This document shows, one piece after another, positions 62,866-64,000 of a stretch of 64,000 nt of DNA. The stretch's first letter is position 1. Every line of letters begins with the position of its first letter. Where the stretch lies: contig NZ_SJSM01000001.1 of NCBI RefSeq assembly GCF_004331685.1, forward strand, positions 368,994 through 432,993. The letters run 5' to 3'. The notes under the pieces were generated by a model. It was not told the origin of the DNA. It saw only the letters and a program-made list of their open reading frames with translations, and searched no databases. The position numbers and the translations under genes are program-made. This DNA is from Pedobacter hiemivivus (GTDB taxonomy: Bacteria > Bacteroidota > Bacteroidia > Sphingobacteriales > Sphingobacteriaceae).

Positions 62866-64000
62866 TTATTTAGAATTAGTTTCTGTTGGATCTGTGTCTT
62901 TATATTGAATCTGTAGCTTTTTAAGTTGTTCTTTCAACTCTTTTACTACTGGCAGATAAGCTTTGTTGCCATACAGATTGTTCATTTCCTTTGGATCTTT
63001 TTGCATATCATAAAGCTCCCATTCATCCACATCATTGTAGAAATGAATCAACTTATAGCGTTCTGTTCTAATGCCATAATGTCTTTTTACCGCATGCCAG
63101 CTAGGATATTCATAGTAATGGTAATACACCGCCTTACGCCAGTTTTCAGGTGCTTTCCCTGCGTTATCCAATACCGGACGCAACGACACACCTTGCATAT
63201 CATCAGGAATTTTGACACCGGCATAATCCAATAAGGTTGGTGCAAAGTCAAGATTCATGGCAAAAGCATTGCTTACCGAACCTGCTTTAATAGATGCAGG
63301 ATATCTTACCAATAACGGTGTCCTGAAAGATTCATCATACATAAAACGCTTGTCGAAATAACCATGCTCACCTAAAAAGAAGCCTTGATCTGAAGTGTAA
63401 ACAATAATGGTATTGTCCAACTCTCCTATTTTTTTAAGGTAATCCATTAATCTGCCTACGTTTTCATCTACAGAAACCACGCAAGCCAGGTAATCACGCA
63501 TATATTGTTGGTATTTCCAACGTACCAAATCAGCCCCCTTAGGGTTTAACTTTTTAAACTCAGCAACACGTTTGTCGTATACTTTTTTCCATTGTACTTT
63601 CTCAGCATCGGTCATGCGGTTATACACTTCGAAAAAGCGAGCTTTATCTAATGATGGATCATTGGCTTGTTTATAATCATCACCCTTAGCATCTTTAAAC
63701 TTTTCGTTCGGCAACTTAGCCATAGAATCTAACTGTGCTGTTGAAAGCATTTTAAGATCCCAGGCAGGCCACATATCTGTTGAGATGTTCATCAGTTGCT
63801 CTTTAGCAGCCCGGCCTCTGTTATTAAAATCATCTAACAGATTATCCGGTTCTGGGAAAACCGTATTGTCAAACATCCCCAAATGCCTTGGTGCAGGCAG
63901 CCAGTTACGGTGCGGTGCTTTATGCTGATAAATCATCATAAAAGGCTTGTCATGATCTCTTTTCTCCAGAAAACCAATGGCCTTATCTGTAATTACATCA
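62866..64000 (-). CDS. Type I (S1) sulfatase, N-terminus cut off by window edge
   Basis: The frame is open from the stop at 62866 to the right edge (about 378 residues). The sequence before the internal ATG at 63939 continues as a typical sulfatase (DVITDKAIGFLEKRDHDKPF), so the gene is truncated by the window and not by a frameshift. Family blocks are MMIYQHKAPHRNWLPAPRHL, VDENVGRLMDYLKKIGELDN, IVYTSDQGFFLGEHGYFDKR and ELYDMQKDPKEMNNLYGN. The Cys motif would lie outside the window. The layout resembles N-acetylglucosamine-6-sulfatase-like members. First visible gene of the operon. Confidence 0.92.
   Translation of the reverse strand, partial: DVITDKAIGFLEKRDHDKPFMMIYQHKAPHRNWLPAPRHLGMFDNTVFPEPDNLLDDFNNRGRAAKEQLMNISTDMWPAWDLKMLSTAQLDSMAKLPNEKFKDAKGDDYKQANDPSLDKARFFEVYNRMTDAEKVQWKKVYDKRVAEFKKLNPKGADLVRWKYQQYMRDYLACVVSVDENVGRLMDYLKKIGELDNTIIVYTSDQGFFLGEHGYFDKRFMYDESFRTPLLVRYPASIKAGSVSNAFAMNLDFAPTLLDYAGVKIPDDMQGVSLRPVLDNAGKAPENWRKAVYYHYYEYPSWHAVKRHYGIRTERYKLIHFYNDVDEWELYDMQKDPKEMNNLYGNKAYLPVVKELKEQLKKLQIQYKDTDPTETNSK

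Noticed and set aside
62866..63939. Possible frameshifted or truncated sulfatase starting at an internal ATG
   Set aside because: The frame continues open to the window edge with typical sulfatase sequence, so only the window cuts it.
1..64000. CRISPR arrays, tRNA or rRNA genes, transposases, phage genes
   Set aside because: No repeat-spacer pattern, RNA gene signature or mobile-element protein was seen on either strand.

Overview
The window looks like part of a Bacteroidota chromosome, most likely Sphingobacteriaceae and Pedobacter-like. The evidence is two SusC/SusD pairs, a hybrid two-component sensor with AraC output, many secreted enzymes with Sec or lipoprotein signals, AT-rich intergenic DNA, and a short palindromic repeat whose translation reads HPEFISGS. 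I see no rRNA, tRNA, CRISPR, transposase or phage gene. Almost everything is one large polysaccharide utilisation region on the minus strand; only an AraC regulator and a small lipoprotein lie on the plus strand.

Layout in the direction of minus-strand transcription, starting from the right edge. (1) 64000-53237: three type S1 sulfatases, a DUF4962/heparinase-II-like lyase and a hybrid two-component regulator, in one tight operon. (2) 53137-50951: a ROK sugar kinase and a sugar permease. (3) 49999-37725: a large GH67/GH20-like enzyme of unknown specificity, an (alpha/alpha)6 MGH1-type enzyme, a GH28 polygalacturonase, a GH95 enzyme with an inserted domain, and a GH2-malectin enzyme. (4) 36416-35736: a DUF3826 protein, divergent from the AraC regulator at 36845. 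(5) 35438-29405: SusC, SusD and a putative surface lipoprotein. (6) 28957-24074: a second SusC/SusD pair. (7) 23903-23286: an outer-membrane beta-barrel gene. (8) 22949 to the left edge: a polycistron of about 23 kb with 14 genes. It runs PL1, PL1, beta-helix-DUF6298 fusion, GH140-type enzyme, GH43-like enzyme, BNR propeller, SGNH acetylesterase, GH2, GH78 rhamnosidase, a second DUF3826 protein, BNR sialidase-fold enzyme, alpha/beta esterase with an N-terminal STN-like domain, Tat-type sugar isomerase and a truncated beta-helix protein.

The enzyme set (PL1, GH28, GH78, GH2, GH43, GH95, GH140, acetylesterases) points to decorated pectin, with rhamnogalacturonan-II-like or apiose- and rhamnose-bearing galacturonan as the best guess. 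Lyases and polygalacturonase would cut the backbone, and the exo-enzymes and esterases would strip side chains. The two SusC/D pairs would import oligosaccharides, and the permease and kinase would handle a released hexose. The sulfatases and heparinase-like lyase at the right edge suggest that the sensor there, or the same locus, also deals with a sulfated uronic-acid glycan.

The main observation not explained by gene annotation is a shared upstream cassette before three separate operons (near 23103-23140, 29166-29203 and 50094-50131, with a weaker copy near 36706-36743). It is a TGTAG/TGTAC direct repeat with 21-base period, followed about 40 bases downstream by a second conserved element. 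It is a candidate regulon operator for the local sensor or AraC protein. Terminator-like hairpins separate several of the transcription units.
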